Position numbers and translations under genes: made by a program | Part shown: in pieces, positions 1-8,961 of the stretch | Layout of the letters: each line of letters starts with the position of its first letter | How positions within the stretch are numbered: the stretch's first letter is position 1 | The notes under the pieces: model-generated | Told to the model about the DNA's origin: nothing | The model's database searches: none | Seen by the model: the letters and a program-made list of their open reading frames with translations, nothing else | NCBI GenBank assembly: GCA_031417555.1 | Contig: JANOVV010000070.1 | Coordinates: 26,726 to 90,725, forward strand | Direction: 5' to 3' | Origin: JADKIH01 sp031417555 | Lineage (GTDB): Bacteria; Bacteroidota; Bacteroidia; AKYH767-A; 2013-40CM-41-45 | DNA length: 64,000 nucleotides

Positions 1-2
1 AT

Positions 3-167
3 TGGGGTGAAAAAAATGCCGAAATGATCAATGATAATTGTTTACTTTATCTTCAACCGGAATATTCTGTAAATGAAAAAATTTTACCTCAAATTATTGA
101 TTATGTAAAAACAAATAAGCGTTGGAGAATTTCGTTACAGACACATAGGTACTTGGGGGTGAGGTGA
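3..167 (+). CDS. queE: 7-carboxy-7-deazaguanine synthase, C-terminal fragment (partial, cut by window edge)
   Basis: The open frame entering from the left edge encodes about 54 residues and stops with TGA at 165-167. Its end carries the pattern WRISLQTHRYLG, which matches the conserved C-terminus of QueE, the radical-SAM enzyme that makes 7-carboxy-7-deazaguanine in the queuosine/7-deazapurine pathway. The radical-SAM CxxxCxxC motif and the start lie outside the window, so the call rests only on the C-terminal signature. About 150 bases without an evident gene separate it from the next CDS. Confidence 0.7.
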   Translation, partial: WGEKNAEMINDNCLLYLQPEYSVNEKILPQIIDYVKTNKRWRISLQTHRYLGVR

Positions 168-318
168 GGTTAAATTGAGGACAATAGTTATCAAAAAAAA
201 TAGTCGAGAATCTAATGAAAGACGTTTATTTATTGGATAAATAAATAATTCAGAAATCGAAAACATTAATTAGTCAGCAATCTAATTTATAGAGCAAACT
301 AAGCTATCAATATTCATA

Positions 319-2274
319 ATGAAAAAAAACATTTGTTACTTTTTATTATTTTTTATATCTATTTCAACTTATGCTCAGAATAGGTATACAAGTTTAGTTC
401 CTAAAGCGATAAGATCATATGAGTCTGCAACCAAATTTTATGATTCAGGACTAAATGATAAAGCGTTATCTGCCATTGAAGAGTCAATTGAGGCTGATCC
501 AAATTTTATTGAGGCACACATGTTAAAGGCGAATATTTATAGTGATTTGAAGCAGCGTGAAAAATCAATTTCGTCGTATAAAAAAGCAATTGATATTAAT
601 CCCGATTTTTTCCCTAAGATTTATTTTTCCTTAGCAAAGGAAGAATTTAATTCCGGAAAATACGAAGATGCAATTAAACATTTTGAGAAATTTATTTCAT
701 ATCCAAAAGTGAACGGAAGTTTATTATGGAAATCTAAGCAAATGATAGAAAGTTCATATTTTGCATCAGATGCGATGAATAATCCGGTTCCTTTTGATGT
801 TAAAAATATGGGTGATAGTATAAATTCTAATCATGATGAATATTTTCCTACAATTACTGCAGATGGGAATACTTTTTTATTTACAAGAAAAATAAAAACT
901 TATTTATATGGACAGTTGAAATCCAAACAAGAAGATCTATTTATCAGTAATTTAAAAAATAATGAATGGGGAATAGCAGAACCTATTTCTGAATTAAATA
1001 CTCCCGGAAACGAAGGTGCATCTGCATTATCTTCTGATGGTCAATATTTATTTTTATCAGCTTGTAATGATGAAGTAGAAGTGGAAGGTGCTTATAAAAC
1101 ATTGGGTAGCTGTGATATTTTCTTATCTAAGAAAAAAGGAAAAATATTCGCAAACCCAAGGAATCTAAATGAACCAATAAATAGTAGCTTAAAAGAATCT
1201 ATGCCTTCATTTTCTTCAGATGGAAGGACATTATATTTTGTGCGTCGACAAAAAGTTTTAAATAGTATAGGACAATATGATATTATGGTTTCTCAAATTG
1301 GTAATAATTCAAATTGGAGTGAACCAGTTTCTGTTAGTGATTTAATAAATACACAAGATGATGAAACTTCCGTTTTTATACACCCTGATGATCAAACTTT
1401 GTATTTTTCTTCAAATGGTCATCCTGGAATGGGAGGAAAAGATATTTATATGAGTCGAAAGGATTCAACGGGAAAATGGCAGAAGCCCGTCAATCTGGGA
1501 TATCCAATAAATACTATTAATGATGAAGGTTCTTTTTTAGTTAGTCCTGATGGTAAGACTGCATATTTCTCTTCTGATAGAGATGGTGGATTTGGTGGTA
1601 AAGATATTTATCAGTTTTCATTATACGAAAAAGTTCAGCCAATACCAGTGACATATATGAAAGGTAAAGTATTTGATTATGAAACAAATAATATTTTAGA
1701 AGCATCCTTTGAACTAATTGACCTTTCTACCGGAAAAACTGTCGTGAGTTCAACATCGAATGCAACAACAGGAGATTTTATAGTCGCTCTTCCAACAGGA
1801 AAGAGTTATGCATTGAATGTTTCCAAAGACGGTTATCTTTTTTACTCAGAAAACTTTCAACTAAAAAGTGTAAAATCTGCTAAAGATCCTTTCTTAAAAA
1901 ATGTTCCTTTGAAACCAATAAAAGTTGGACAAAGTATCGTGTTGAATAATATTTTTTATGATACCGATAAGTATGATCTCAAAAATGAGTCGAGGATTGA
2001 ATTGGGTAAATTAATTTCTTTCCTGGAAAAAAATCCGAAAATAAAATTTGAAATAAGTGGTCATACCGATTCAATCGGTACCAAACAATACAATCAGGTA
2101 TTGTCTGAGAAAAGAGCAAGATCTGTTTTTGATTATCTTCTAGTCAAAGGTGTAGCAATTAGTCGCATGACATCCAAAGGGTATGGAGATTCCAAACCGG
2201 TTACTAAAAATAATACAGAAGAAGGAAGATCAAGAAACAGAAGAACGGAATTTATGGTTAATTCGATTGATTAA
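319..2274 (+). CDS. TPR / PD40 propeller / carboxypeptidase-regulatory / OmpA protein, PorE-like
   Basis: A 651-residue exported protein with a signal peptide ending near residue 19 (TYAQN). Domains in order: TPR repeats (about 30-130), a PD40/WD40-like beta-propeller (about 165-435, with repeated SPDGKTAYFSSDRDGG-type blades), a carboxypeptidase-regulatory-like beta-sandwich (about 450-530), and a C-terminal OmpA-like peptidoglycan-binding domain (about 545-650, with SGHTDSIG and RSRNRRTEF). This order is that of PorE (PG1058), the T9SS component of Porphyromonas that links the secretion complex to peptidoglycan. Bacteroidota often carry several paralogues of this architecture, so PorE orthology is inferred, not shown. 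The ATG follows an A/T-rich leader without a clear Shine-Dalgarno, as is usual in this phylum. It probably acts at the periplasmic face of the outer membrane. Confidence 0.85.
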   Translation: MKKNICYFLLFFISISTYAQNRYTSLVPKAIRSYESATKFYDSGLNDKALSAIEESIEADPNFIEAHMLKANIYSDLKQREKSISSYKKAIDINPDFFPKIYFSLAKEEFNSGKYEDAIKHFEKFISYPKVNGSLLWKSKQMIESSYFASDAMNNPVPFDVKNMGDSINSNHDEYFPTITADGNTFLFTRKIKTYLYGQLKSKQEDLFISNLKNNEWGIAEPISELNTPGNEGASALSSDGQYLFLSACNDEVEVEGAYKTLGSCDIFLSKKKGKIFANPRNLNEPINSSLKESMPSFSSDGRTLYFVRRQKVLNSIGQYDIMVSQIGNNSNWSEPVSVSDLINTQDDETSVFIHPDDQTLYFSSNGHPGMGGKDIYMSRKDSTGKWQKPVNLGYPINTINDEGSFLVSPDGKTAYFSSDRDGGFGGKDIYQFSLYEKVQPIPVTYMKGKVFDYETNNILEASFELIDLSTGKTVVSSTSNATTGDFIVALPTGKSYALNVSKDGYLFYSENFQLKSVKSAKDPFLKNVPLKPIKVGQSIVLNNIFYDTDKYDLKNESRIELGKLISFLEKNPKIKFEISGHTDSIGTKQYNQVLSEKRARSVFDYLLVKGVAISRMTSKGYGDSKPVTKNNTEEGRSRNRRTEFMVNSID

Positions 2275-2315
2275 TTTATTTTTTTTAAGAAACTTTATTT
2301 TTTTTATTATAATAG

Positions 2316-3743
2316 ATGACTTCTTCTGCAAAATTTAAAATATTTCTTTTTCTTATACTTATTCTCAATATTTTTTTAAAAGTTCATGGCATTGATAAAA
2401 ATAGTTTATGGATTGATGAAGCATATAGTATAAATGAGGCACAATTCTCAGTACAAACTATTATTCTTCATTCTTCGGAATCGGATAACCCTCCATTGTA
2501 TTATCTAATACTTCATTTCTGGACTAAATTGTTTGGGGTTTCAGAAATGGCGGTTCGTTCTCTTTCTGCGGTGTTTAGTATTTTAACTTCTGTTTTAATT
2601 TTTATTCTCGTTTCCAGAAATTTCAATTTATTGATTGGTGTATTTTCAACACTTTTTTTTACATTTTCAAACGAAAATCTATATTATGCTCAGGAAACGA
2701 GAACATATTCATTAGTAGTTTTTCTTACGGTTATTTCAATAGGTGTATTCTTCCTGCTCTATAAAAAAAGAAATATATTTCTTCTGATTGTTTTAACAAT
2801 TGCTAATATATTTCTCATATATAGTCATTATCTGAGTATACTTATACCTTTAATGGAGGTTTGTGTTGCCATAATATTTTTTAAAAATAAAAGATTTTTT
2901 ATTGAAATATTATTGTCAACATTTATTGTATTACTTTGTTTTATCCCCTGGATTCAATACCCACTGTCGCATGCTCCGAAGGAAGGATCTTTTTGGCTTC
3001 AGAAACCAACATTTTCTAATTTTAAAGGGATATTAATTGGTTTTGCAAACAACAAAATAACTTTAATATTATGTTTTATAATATTAGCTTTTGCTTTTAT
3101 TACTAAAATATATTTTAATAAAACGAATAAAAAATATTTTTCATTTGAAGAAACATCTTTATTGGTTTTTACATTTTTTCCTATAATATTTGTATATTTT
3201 ATTGCTGGTTTTGTTCCGGTATTTTTATTAAGATATTTATTATTCGCATCAATCCCTTTTTATATATTATTTATATTACTCTTGAATACTTATTTGAAAA
3301 GGGAAAAAGCTTTTATAATTGCAGCTTCAGTACTTATTTGTTCTACCATATTTTCTATAAAACTGCATCCTACAAAAGATGAAAACTGGCGAGAAGCGGT
3401 TAAAAAAGTAAAGGAATTAAAAGGGAAAAATGATGAAGTTATTTTATCAGCATCTTATACAGCTTTAGTATTTAGTTATTATTATGATAGAGATATTTTT
3501 ATTAAAAACAAAACTACTTACTCTGCGCTTTTGAATGAGAATATATTACCTATAAACGGCAATTCACCGGGCGACTTAGATAAATTCAGGGATAGCAAAA
3601 AATTAATTGGTGTCTATTGTCATGAATTATTAGAAGATCCTAACAACACTATTAAAAAAGAATTGAATTTGAATTTCAGAATAGTTGAATCTTTTGATTT
3701 TGAAAAAGTAAAAGTAGTGTTGTATGAAAATTTACAGAAGTAG
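2316..3743 (+). CDS. Polytopic glycosyltransferase, GT39/ArnT-like (GT-C fold)
   Basis: A 475-residue inner-membrane protein with many hydrophobic segments. The first transmembrane helix (about 7-24) is followed by a periplasmic loop containing LWIDEAYS (residues 31-38); its Asp-Glu pair sits where GT39 and ArnT enzymes place the catalytic acidic residue. NPPLYYLILHFW (about 59-69) is typical of the same superfamily. Such enzymes move a sugar from a polyprenyl-phosphate donor onto protein or lipid in the periplasm; the substrate cannot be predicted here. The gene starts 41 bases after the OmpA-type gene and may be cotranscribed with it. Its 3' end overlaps the convergent downstream gene by 12 bases. 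Confidence 0.8.
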   Translation: MTSSAKFKIFLFLILILNIFLKVHGIDKNSLWIDEAYSINEAQFSVQTIILHSSESDNPPLYYLILHFWTKLFGVSEMAVRSLSAVFSILTSVLIFILVSRNFNLLIGVFSTLFFTFSNENLYYAQETRTYSLVVFLTVISIGVFFLLYKKRNIFLLIVLTIANIFLIYSHYLSILIPLMEVCVAIIFFKNKRFFIEILLSTFIVLLCFIPWIQYPLSHAPKEGSFWLQKPTFSNFKGILIGFANNKITLILCFIILAFAFITKIYFNKTNKKYFSFEETSLLVFTFFPIIFVYFIAGFVPVFLLRYLLFASIPFYILFILLLNTYLKREKAFIIAASVLICSTIFSIKLHPTKDENWREAVKKVKELKGKNDEVILSASYTALVFSYYYDRDIFIKNKTTYSALLNENILPINGNSPGDLDKFRDSKKLIGVYCHELLEDPNNTIKKELNLNFRIVESFDFEKVKVVLYENLQK

Positions 3744-5168
3744 AAATTTTATCATAACGGAAAGTCCTTCATTATCCGTAATTTTAATTAAATAAATTCC
3801 GGGCAAATAATTTTCCATATTAAATGGAATTTTATAATTAGAAGGTGAATTCTTATAAAAAACTATTTTTCCATTTTGATCAAAAATAACTAAATTTAAT
3901 TTATCGATATTTTTATAAAGAGGATCACAGGATATTGTAAGAATGTGTGAAATTGGATCAGAGAAAGCGGTAAATACTTTGAGTTTATTATCTACTTCAG
4001 ACAAGCCTATTACTACATTAGTATTTGCTATTAAGTTCGAATCGGCTTTAACGATATAAACTGATTGAGATCCTGGTGTGTAGGTTGTAGAGGAGCCAAC
4101 AGCAATTGCACCTCCATCTGGAGTTCCAATAATGGAATATCCTATTTCATCTTCTGATCCTCCATAGGTTTTTCCTTGAATATCATTTCCAAGTGAATCA
4201 ATCCGTGAAATAAACAAGTCTTTTTTTCCACCACCAAACGAAGAGGTATAACCTGTTATAATGTAATTAGAATTACTTGTATCTATGGCAGTAGTTATTT
4301 CATCGTTAGGATGGCTAAGAAGAGTTGTTGATAAGGAGTCACCATTGTCATTTATTCGAAAAGTCAGATTATTCAAACCTGAAGAATCTTTGTTTGAACC
4401 AGCAATAATACATACTCCATTTTTTGAATAAATAGTGTTTGATTCTTCGTCATCATTACTTCCATATTCTTTAAACCAGATGGAATCGCCGGCCATATTC
4501 ACTTTTTCAATAATAATATCTTTACTTCCTCCATTGCCATTTATCATTGTCCCATTTGCAATGTAACTGCCATCAGGTAAAATAGTAACTCCAAATAAAT
4601 AATCATTTCCAGGTGTGTTAAAAATTCTTTCCCATTGTAAATTACCAAGTGAATCTATTTTTAGGAAAATACCATCTGAACTCCCACTACTGCCACTATA
4701 TGAATTACCAACTATTATATAACCACTATCCTGTGTAGGTTGTATGCAGTATCCGAAATCCCAATCTAGTCCGCCTATTTCTTTATGCCATAATAATTGT
4801 CCATTCTTGTCTACTTTTACCACATAAATATTATAATCACCCAAACCATTAAAACTATTTGAATAACCGGCTAATACATAGCAACTATCATATGACTTAG
4901 TCATGGCATTTGCATGATCAATGCCCAAACTTCCTAAAGTATTTTGCCAATTAAGAGTTCCGTCATCATTTATTTTAAGAATATAGATATCTGTATTGTT
5001 TATGGAAGTTGTACCAGCTATAACAAATCCCCCGTCAACTGCAGGTCTAACAACTTTGGCTTCATTAATATCACTCAGTCCATATGTTCTTTGGAAATTA
5101 AATTGTCCTCTAGCATAGCTGAATGCTAATAATTGAATTGAAATTAAAGCTAGTAGTAATACACGCAT
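3732..5168 (-). CDS. Secreted repeat protein with T9SS type A sorting domain
   Basis: A 478-residue protein with a signal peptide (about 1-21) and an array of propeller-like repeats. Each repeat contains a variant of 'DGGFVIAGTT' followed by 'D.YILKIN..G.L.W', of the kind found in delta-60 / Kelch-like Bacteroidota surface proteins. The last roughly 85 residues end with GIYLIKITDNEG and a short basic/hydrophobic tail, a T9SS C-terminal signal. It is expected to be exported by the T9SS and held at or released from the cell surface. It abuts kdsA (one-base overlap at 5168), so it is probably the last gene of the kdsA operon. Its stop region overlaps the convergent glycosyltransferase gene by 12 bases. 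Biological role unknown. Confidence 0.85.
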   Translation of the reverse strand: MRVLLLALISIQLLAFSYARGQFNFQRTYGLSDINEAKVVRPAVDGGFVIAGTTSINNTDIYILKINDDGTLNWQNTLGSLGIDHANAMTKSYDSCYVLAGYSNSFNGLGDYNIYVVKVDKNGQLLWHKEIGGLDWDFGYCIQPTQDSGYIIVGNSYSGSSGSSDGIFLKIDSLGNLQWERIFNTPGNDYLFGVTILPDGSYIANGTMINGNGGSKDIIIEKVNMAGDSIWFKEYGSNDDEESNTIYSKNGVCIIAGSNKDSSGLNNLTFRINDNGDSLSTTLLSHPNDEITTAIDTSNSNYIITGYTSSFGGGKKDLFISRIDSLGNDIQGKTYGGSEDEIGYSIIGTPDGGAIAVGSSTTYTPGSQSVYIVKADSNLIANTNVVIGLSEVDNKLKVFTAFSDPISHILTISCDPLYKNIDKLNLVIFDQNGKIVFYKNSPSNYKIPFNMENYLPGIYLIKITDNEGLSVMIKFLLL

Positions 5169-5980
5169 CAGTTTGCCGCTTTATTTATCATTTTTAATTT
5201 TACAAGTAACTCCTCAAGCAAATCAAGTCTCAGCATATTTGCTCCGTCCGATTTTGCTTTTGCCGGTTCAGGATGTGTTTCAATAAAAATTCCATTCACA
5301 CCAATGGCAATTCCTGCTTTGGCAATTAATGATATCAATTCAGGTTTCCCGCCGGTAATTCCGCCTGATTGATTGGGTTGTTGCAACGAATGAGTTACAT
5401 CAAGAATTACTGGGACATTATTTTTTTGCATTTCATAAATGTTGCGGTAATCGACCACAAGATCCTGATAGCCGAAAGAATTTCCGCGCTCAGTGAGCAT
5501 TACATTTTTATTTCCAGCCCCTTTAACTTTATCGACTGCAAATTTCATGGCTTCGCCGGACAGAAATTGTCCTTTTTTAATGTTTACAGTTTTACCGGTA
5601 GCAGCGGCAGCTAGAAGTAATTCGGTTTGTCGACAGAGAAAGGCCGGAATTTGAAGCACGTCTACATATTTTGCGGCAATGGCTGCATCACCACTTTCAT
5701 GAATATCAGTTACAATAGGAATTTTATAAGTATCACGAACTTTTTTAAGAATGAGTAGAGCAGCCTCATCGCCAATTCCCATGAAAGAATCTGTTCGTGT
5801 CCGGTTTGCTTTCTTGTAGCTTGCTTTAAAGACGAAAGGAATTTCTAATCGATCCGTAATTTCCATTAATTTTTTTGCAATTGACATTGTGATAGCTTCA
5901 TCTTCAACGACACACGGACCGGCAAGGAGGAAAAAATTTCCTGATGATATATTTTTTATAAAAGGAATATTTTCAAGCAT
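5168..5980 (-). CDS. kdsA: 3-deoxy-8-phosphooctulonate synthase (KDO-8-P synthase)
   Basis: KdsA condenses phosphoenolpyruvate with arabinose 5-phosphate to give KDO-8-phosphate, the committed step toward the KDO of lipopolysaccharide. At 270 residues it has normal family length. Conserved blocks are LAGPCVVED near residue 19, KANRTRTDSF, VTDIHE, QIPAFLCRQTELL, KKGQFLSGEAMKF, LTERGNSFGYQDLVVD and the C-terminal IETHPEPAKAKSDGANML. The enzyme is cytosolic. It sits in a compact minus-strand operon: three bases separate it from the upstream barrel gene, and it overlaps the downstream T9SS cargo gene by one base. A housekeeping LPS gene grouped with two uncharacterised envelope genes suggests those genes serve the outer membrane too. 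Confidence 0.95.
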   Translation of the reverse strand: MLENIPFIKNISSGNFFLLAGPCVVEDEAITMSIAKKLMEITDRLEIPFVFKASYKKANRTRTDSFMGIGDEAALLILKKVRDTYKIPIVTDIHESGDAAIAAKYVDVLQIPAFLCRQTELLLAAAATGKTVNIKKGQFLSGEAMKFAVDKVKGAGNKNVMLTERGNSFGYQDLVVDYRNIYEMQKNNVPVILDVTHSLQQPNQSGGITGGKPELISLIAKAGIAIGVNGIFIETHPEPAKAKSDGANMLRLDLLEELLVKLKMINKAAN

Positions 5981-5983
5981 AAT

Positions 5984-7237
5984 TTAAAAGTAAGAGGTTA
6001 AAGATAAGAAAGCTCCCTGAGCATTTCCTTGTTCAGAATTTAATAAACTGCTGAGGTAATCACTTTGAACAGTAAATACCCAGTTTTTAATAAACGATGT
6101 ACTATAAGCAAGTCCGGCCTGGAAACCCGAATAACCGCCATAGGAAGTTTTTAATGATAAGCGATGAGTATTATTAAATGCATAACTAAAGTTGAGCGTT
6201 TCTTGGATTGAATAACCTGCGAAAAACAAATAATTTATTTCCGCTGTTAAATCCATCTTGCCCGGCTTTAAAATATATTGATAGGAGAGACTCAATAAGG
6301 CCGGTAATGGAGTCATGTAACTATTTTTTTCACGCACAGATAAATATGGTTCGACGAGAGAAGAATCAAGAGAAATAGTTTTTTTCAAGGAATCTGAGAA
6401 TTGAAAAAGATCGGAAACATCGATTCCTTCAAAGCGGAACGATGTATCAACATCAATATGTGCCGTATTTTTATTCCAATTGATAAATCCAAAATTATTC
6501 GCAGATAATGTAAGCTTGTTTTTTTTCTTGTCTTTCCAGAAATATGTAAAATCTGCCGAACAACCTGTCCCATTCCAATCAGTAATAAATTTCCTGGAAG
6601 AATCGCTTTGATGTATTTTAATGTCGGTATTCAAATCAAGATATTCGCCATTCTTCTCTGTAAAAAGCAATGCTCTTGAGGCAGTTATGTTATAAAGTTT
6701 TTGGCCTTTATTCAGACTTAATCCAAATGAATAACCAAAACCATTTTCATTGAAAGAATAATTATGTCCGAAGGTTAAATTTAGTTGCTGATAAAATATC
6801 TGGTTAAAACCAAACATACCAAGGTCAGCTGTTTTATCTGCATACGATTTATTGCCTCTGAAATATAATTCAAATACATCTTTTTTAAATGTACTGTTAA
6901 CATGATAACGGTTATTTAGTGCAATAGAATAAAACGAATTCGGAAGATTAAATAAAGTTTTGTTGAGATTTGTATATTTTAACTGAGTATTAAATCCGGC
7001 GCCAATTCGGTTATGTTGATTTAGATTTTTACTTACACTATTTTTTCGGTTTTCATCGATAAATTCTCCCCGGTAATATGCGATGGCAAAACGATTGGTA
7101 ATTGCATTGGAAGCAAGAAAATATTCTGTAGTGAAACGTATCGAATGATGAAAAGAACTGTCAGTGATATTCATCGAATCCACTGCTAGCGACTTAATTG
7201 AAATTAGAATAAATAATATTAGAAGAGTTCTTTTCAC
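5984..7237 (-). CDS. Outer-membrane beta-barrel protein of unknown function (DUF5723-like)
   Basis: A 417-residue protein with an N-terminal signal peptide (about 1-18, ending SLAVDS). The rest alternates polar and aromatic residues as in an outer-membrane beta-barrel and ends in an aromatic residue (SLTSYF), the usual barrel C-terminus. The phrase NFGFINWNKNT in the middle resembles proteins annotated DUF5723 in Bacteroidota; this assignment is from memory and should be checked with a profile search. It lies three bases from both its neighbours, a lipoprotein gene upstream and kdsA downstream, so the three are almost certainly cotranscribed. Possible roles include an envelope assembly or transport partner of the lipoprotein; no substrate is visible. 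Confidence 0.65.
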   Translation of the reverse strand: MKRTLLILFILISIKSLAVDSMNITDSSFHHSIRFTTEYFLASNAITNRFAIAYYRGEFIDENRKNSVSKNLNQHNRIGAGFNTQLKYTNLNKTLFNLPNSFYSIALNNRYHVNSTFKKDVFELYFRGNKSYADKTADLGMFGFNQIFYQQLNLTFGHNYSFNENGFGYSFGLSLNKGQKLYNITASRALLFTEKNGEYLDLNTDIKIHQSDSSRKFITDWNGTGCSADFTYFWKDKKKNKLTLSANNFGFINWNKNTAHIDVDTSFRFEGIDVSDLFQFSDSLKKTISLDSSLVEPYLSVREKNSYMTPLPALLSLSYQYILKPGKMDLTAEINYLFFAGYSIQETLNFSYAFNNTHRLSLKTSYGGYSGFQAGLAYSTSFIKNWVFTVQSDYLSSLLNSEQGNAQGAFLSLTSYF

Positions 7238-7240
7238 AAA

Positions 7241-8833
7241 TTAATGTAAGGTGTAAATTCCATCTGCAATTAATTTAAGATCTATTCGATAATCCGAATA
7301 TAATTGAAATACTTGCGGAAATTCGGGTGAATTAAATTTTAGACGGATGACAATTCTTTCAACCGATAATAAACGTTGTTTCCTATCAGCATCAATTGGT
7401 ATTTTTAATTCTGAACGTTGATTCCCGATAGCACGGAAATCTGCATCGTAAGGTGCTGCGAGAATTAAGTCGTTGACAAACATTGAATCTGTAATCGATT
7501 GATTGCTGTCAATAAGAAATAATTGTAAATTAAAATTGAAAGGAAAGCCATTGTCGGCGATTAATGTTAAAGTTGTTGGACCGACCGGTTCAAAATTTGT
7601 TGCATTTGAAATAGTAAATGGAAGAGTGTCGGCGAGAACGAGTTGATTAGCAGCAAAACGCAGAGGCATACGGAACTGAACATGAGTTTGAATGAGTTTG
7701 TCACGGAATACAAAATCATTTCCGCCTGAAATATTTCCCAAAGGATTTAGAGATAATTTAATATCGTATCCATATTTGTCTGGAATATTTTCGATCAATT
7801 CTTTTATATTACTGTTAGAATTATCGAGATGAATGGAATATTTTGTTGGGACTAATGAATCCTGTAACTGAGAATTAATGGAAGCCCGGTTTATATTTAA
7901 ATAATTTTGAATAAATGACGGAGCAGTCAGATTTGAAGTATTTCCAGATGAAGAATTTAGCGAGTTGAAGTAGGAAATGTAAATTTGTTCATCAGTGCCA
8001 ACGTAATTTATTATATCGAGATCTAACTTTACACTATCAAGTTTTAGTATACCGCTTTTAATAATTTTATCGAGGCCTAATATACTTTCATTAATTTCAT
8101 TTGTTTCGGCCTGACCAAGATAACCTCGAACAAAATAAGGTTCGATATCGACCAAGGTAGTTTTTAAATTTACAAGAGTATCACTTGGACCAACCATGAA
8201 TGCATATCCATTCGGATCAGATCGGGCTTCAACATTATAGGCAATTGAATTAAAAGAGTTTCCTGTTGGACCTTTTAAATCTAAATCATATCCTGAAAAA
8301 TCATATTCATTGGTAAAATATTTAGGATTAGAATTTGAAGCAGAATCAACAGAAGCAGTTACCGTAAAAGGTATTCCGTTTTTCTTTGCCAATGGAATAG
8401 TATAAATAAAATTAATTTTTGAGTGAAGTGTATTTTTAATTTCGAGTCTGATTTTGCCGGATGAAATAATAGCTTGTTTCAATTGTGCACTTCCAACACC
8501 TAATTTTATATTATTATTATTTGAAAAGAAGGCTTGATTAGGTTGAATCGGGGCCGGAAAAGGCGGGAAAATGACATACGTTGCAATGGTAGTGTCAGTC
8601 ACCTTGTAAATGGAGTCAATATTAAAATCAGAAAAAGTAGTATCGTAATTGACAATCATAGCTCCATCCGATAATTTTTCGATGGAGGTGTCTGCCAGTA
8701 ATTCATCAATTCCTAATGAAGCATGGACTAACGGCCCTAAAACTTCAATTTCCCATTGAGGATGAGTGCTTTCTTTTTTACACGTAGAAAGTGTTATTAA
8801 AATTACGACAGCAAAAATTAACCGAAGCGACAT
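7241..8833 (-). CDS. Uncharacterised lipoprotein, first gene of the kdsA operon
   Basis: About 530 residues from the ATG at 8833. That start gives a clean lipoprotein signal (hydrophobic stretch then LSTC, with KKES after the cysteine). An upstream ATG at 8905 would add 24 residues that spoil the signal and is less likely. The mature part is rich in Ser, Asn and Asp with beta-type patterning and no catalytic motif that I recognise. A TATCTTTA sequence just upstream (minus strand, near 8840-8847) resembles the phylum's minus-7 box except for its last base. The gene is followed after three bases by the barrel gene and then kdsA. A lipoprotein paired with a barrel suggests an outer-membrane complex, but this is inference. 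Confidence 0.65.
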   Translation of the reverse strand: MSLRLIFAVVILITLSTCKKESTHPQWEIEVLGPLVHASLGIDELLADTSIEKLSDGAMIVNYDTTFSDFNIDSIYKVTDTTIATYVIFPPFPAPIQPNQAFFSNNNNIKLGVGSAQLKQAIISSGKIRLEIKNTLHSKINFIYTIPLAKKNGIPFTVTASVDSASNSNPKYFTNEYDFSGYDLDLKGPTGNSFNSIAYNVEARSDPNGYAFMVGPSDTLVNLKTTLVDIEPYFVRGYLGQAETNEINESILGLDKIIKSGILKLDSVKLDLDIINYVGTDEQIYISYFNSLNSSSGNTSNLTAPSFIQNYLNINRASINSQLQDSLVPTKYSIHLDNSNSNIKELIENIPDKYGYDIKLSLNPLGNISGGNDFVFRDKLIQTHVQFRMPLRFAANQLVLADTLPFTISNATNFEPVGPTTLTLIADNGFPFNFNLQLFLIDSNQSITDSMFVNDLILAAPYDADFRAIGNQRSELKIPIDADRKQRLLSVERIVIRLKFNSPEFPQVFQLYSDYRIDLKLIADGIYTLH

Positions 8834-8961
8834 GTACGGTAAAGATAGTGGAAAAATGTAATGGTAAAGATCTGTTTTTTGCATTGTTAGAATTACTACT
8901 AACAAGGGCCTACTGAAAACTTAATATTAATCTTTACGGATTTCATGCTTAGACTATAAAA

